The notes under the pieces were generated by a model. It did no database searches. It was not told where the DNA came from and saw nothing but the letters and a program-made list of their open reading frames with translations. From the NCBI GenBank assembly GCA_021604505.1, contig BQJC01000001.1, positions 310,001 through 374,000 on the forward strand: a stretch of DNA of 64,000 nucleotides, read 5' to 3'. Both the position numbers and the translations under genes were made by a program. Positions 62,854-64,000 of the stretch are shown in pieces. Each line of letters starts with the position of its first letter. The stretch's first letter is position 1. The stretch is from Nitrospinaceae bacterium (GTDB lineage Bacteria; Nitrospinota; Nitrospinia; Nitrospinales; VA-1).

Positions 62854-63098
62854 GTTTGCAGTCTGGGAAAGAATCTTGAGAGGAAAACACCGGAATGGAC
62901 AAACTCAAATGATTATTACTTATCTTTGAAAATAATTCAAGAAGGAGAGAAAGTCTTTCCTGCAAAAGAATATTTACTAAAAAGCCCGGTCCTGAAAATG
63001 AAAAACCATTTGCGGTGTTTTAGGAGAACAAGGTTGCAGGTCACATTTTGAAAGACTAAGCTGTGCTAATATTACGGTTGTTTTAAAAAATTAATTTT

Positions 63099-64000
63099 AT
63101 GGATTCTTCAATGGGAAAAAAAATTCTGGTCACCGGTGGGGCGGGGTTTATCGGTTCACATACCGTAGATGCATTGGTCGAGCGCGGCGACACCGTCCGG
63201 GTTTACGACAACCTGACGGAACAGGTCCACGGCGTCAACGCGGTTAAGCCTGCCTACCTTCACAAAGATGCCGAATTCATTAAAGGAGACGTTCGTGACC
63301 GGGATGGTTTGAAGAAAGCCATCGAGGGCGTGGAAATCATCATTCACGATGCCGCGGAAGTCGGGGTGGGGCAGTCCATGTATTCCATCGACCAGTTCAT
63401 CTCCACCAATGTCCAGGGAACCGGGATTTTGTGGGACATCCTCGTCAACGACAAACATTCCGTCGAAAAAGTGCTCGTGGCCAGCTCGATGAGTCTTTAT
63501 GGAGAGGGGAAGTACTCCTGTCCGGATCATGGAACCTTTTCTCCGAGACCCCGCCCGGAAGAGCAGTTTCAACAGGGCCTGTGGGAAATGCTGTGTCCCG
63601 ATTGCCGCCAGCCTTCCGCTCCCGTCCCAACCGATGAGGACAAAGAGCTGGATGTCACCTCCGTATACGCCCAGAGCAAAAAAGATCAGGAGGTGTATTC
63701 ACTGATGATTGGAAAAGCCTACAAAATTCCAACGGTGGCCTGCCGCTATTTCAACTGCTACGGACCCAGGCAATCGCTGAACAACCCCTACACAGGGGCG
63801 GCGGCCATATTTTGTTCAAGCGTATTGAACGACAAACCGCCGCTGATTTATGAAGACGGTTTACAACAACGCGATATGGTGCACGTGAAAGATCTCGTGC
63901 AGGGCAAGCTGGCATTAATGGACCATTCCAGAGCGGATTTTGGGATCTTCAACATCGGAACCGGAAAAGCCACATCGATCCTGCAGGTGGCGGAAACGTT
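63099..64000 (+). CDS. SDR sugar-nucleotide epimerase with zinc-finger insert, cut by right edge
   Basis: Open from ATG 63099 (or 63111, in frame) to the window end, 300 residues visible. NAD motif [31 protein letters not shown] and catalytic YAQSKKDQEV (Y-x3-K) make it an extended SDR of the GalE/UXS type. Between strand 5 and the YxxxK is an insert of about 45 residues with CPDHG and, 23 residues on, CPDC: three Cys and a His able to bind zinc, placed after the MSLYGEGKY segment. Neither start has a Shine-Dalgarno. It diverges from the GT2 gene across 245 bp. Confidence 0.85.
   Translation, partial: MDSSMGKKILVTGGAGFIGSHTVDALVERGDTVRVYDNLTEQVHGVNAVKPAYLHKDAEFIKGDVRDRDGLKKAIEGVEIIIHDAAEVGVGQSMYSIDQFISTNVQGTGILWDILVNDKHSVEKVLVASSMSLYGEGKYSCPDHGTFSPRPRPEEQFQQGLWEMLCPDCRQPSAPVPTDEDKELDVTSVYAQSKKDQEVYSLMIGKAYKIPTVACRYFNCYGPRQSLNNPYTGAAAIFCSSVLNDKPPLIYEDGLQQRDMVHVKDLVQGKLALMDHSRADFGIFNIGTGKATSILQVAET

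Noticed and set aside
1-64000. CRISPR arrays, rRNA genes, transposases
   Set aside because: No regularly spaced 24-40 bp repeats with unique spacers, no rRNA text and no transposase-like protein were seen.

Overview
The window looks like a chromosomal segment of a Gram-negative bacterium. It carries a lipoprotein signal, an undecaprenyl-phosphate sugar transferase of the WecA/MraY type, dTDP-rhamnose and GDP-mannose sugar-nucleotide genes, and a very large envelope-polysaccharide locus. Base composition is moderate and TTG/GTG starts with good Shine-Dalgarno sites are common. Gene content would fit a marine Nitrospinota- or deltaproteobacteria-like organism, but that is a guess; no rRNA or other taxonomic marker is present.

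Region 1 (1-4.0 kb) is unusual. Small minus-strand genes are separated by long leaders: a secreted VPLP-repeat protein cut by the left edge, a TenA/haem-oxygenase-like diiron oxidase candidate, a small Cys-cluster protein, a secreted His/Asp/Arg-rich protein, and two tiny ORFs. Four transcription units each carry a near-perfect sigma-54 promoter (TGGCAC-N6-TGCA class). About 106-108 bp upstream of the predicted start (128 bp in one case) each has a palindrome TGCATG-N3-CATGCA. This looks like one sigma-54/enhancer-binding-protein regulon whose activator is not in the window, and it is the strongest candidate here for an undescribed system.

Region 2 (4.1-11.4 kb) is housekeeping and mixed: a two-gene sodium/solute symporter (DUF4212 plus SSS), a small secreted acidic protein, an HtrA-like protease, a LuxR-type membrane regulator, a DUF2231-like membrane protein, a methyltransferase, a conserved phage/bacterial protein and a 24-residue membrane peptide.

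Region 3 (11.5-48.6 kb) is an almost unbroken minus-strand polysaccharide operon with many 1-14 nt overlaps. It holds glycosyltransferases, two Wzx-type flippases, a 1204-residue lipoprotein with a C-terminal membrane domain, a DUF2079 protein, three paralogous GT-C-like membrane proteins (610, 1030 and 1052 residues) plus a stand-alone copy of their C-terminal module, a NodU-type carbamoyltransferase, a GNAT enzyme, an SDR epimerase, a DegT aminotransferase, two B12-type radical SAM proteins (one on the plus strand), a ferredoxin-reductase-like flavoprotein, methyltransferases, asparagine synthase and DPM1-like transferases. Together these would make, modify, flip and decorate a complex surface glycan.

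Region 4 (48.9-52.0 kb) is a small insertion-like stretch: a GT4 gene, a REP-like repeat, a HicAB toxin-antitoxin pair with a palindromic operator and a probably leaderless start, and an AT-rich orphan gene. Region 5 (52.0-64 kb) is an O-antigen-type block: gmd, rfbD, rfbA and rfbB (no rfbC), two rhamnosyltransferase-like GT2s, an MBL-fold hydrolase, a TPR/GT-C protein, a WecA-like initiating transferase and, cut by the right edge, an SDR epimerase with a zinc-finger insertion.
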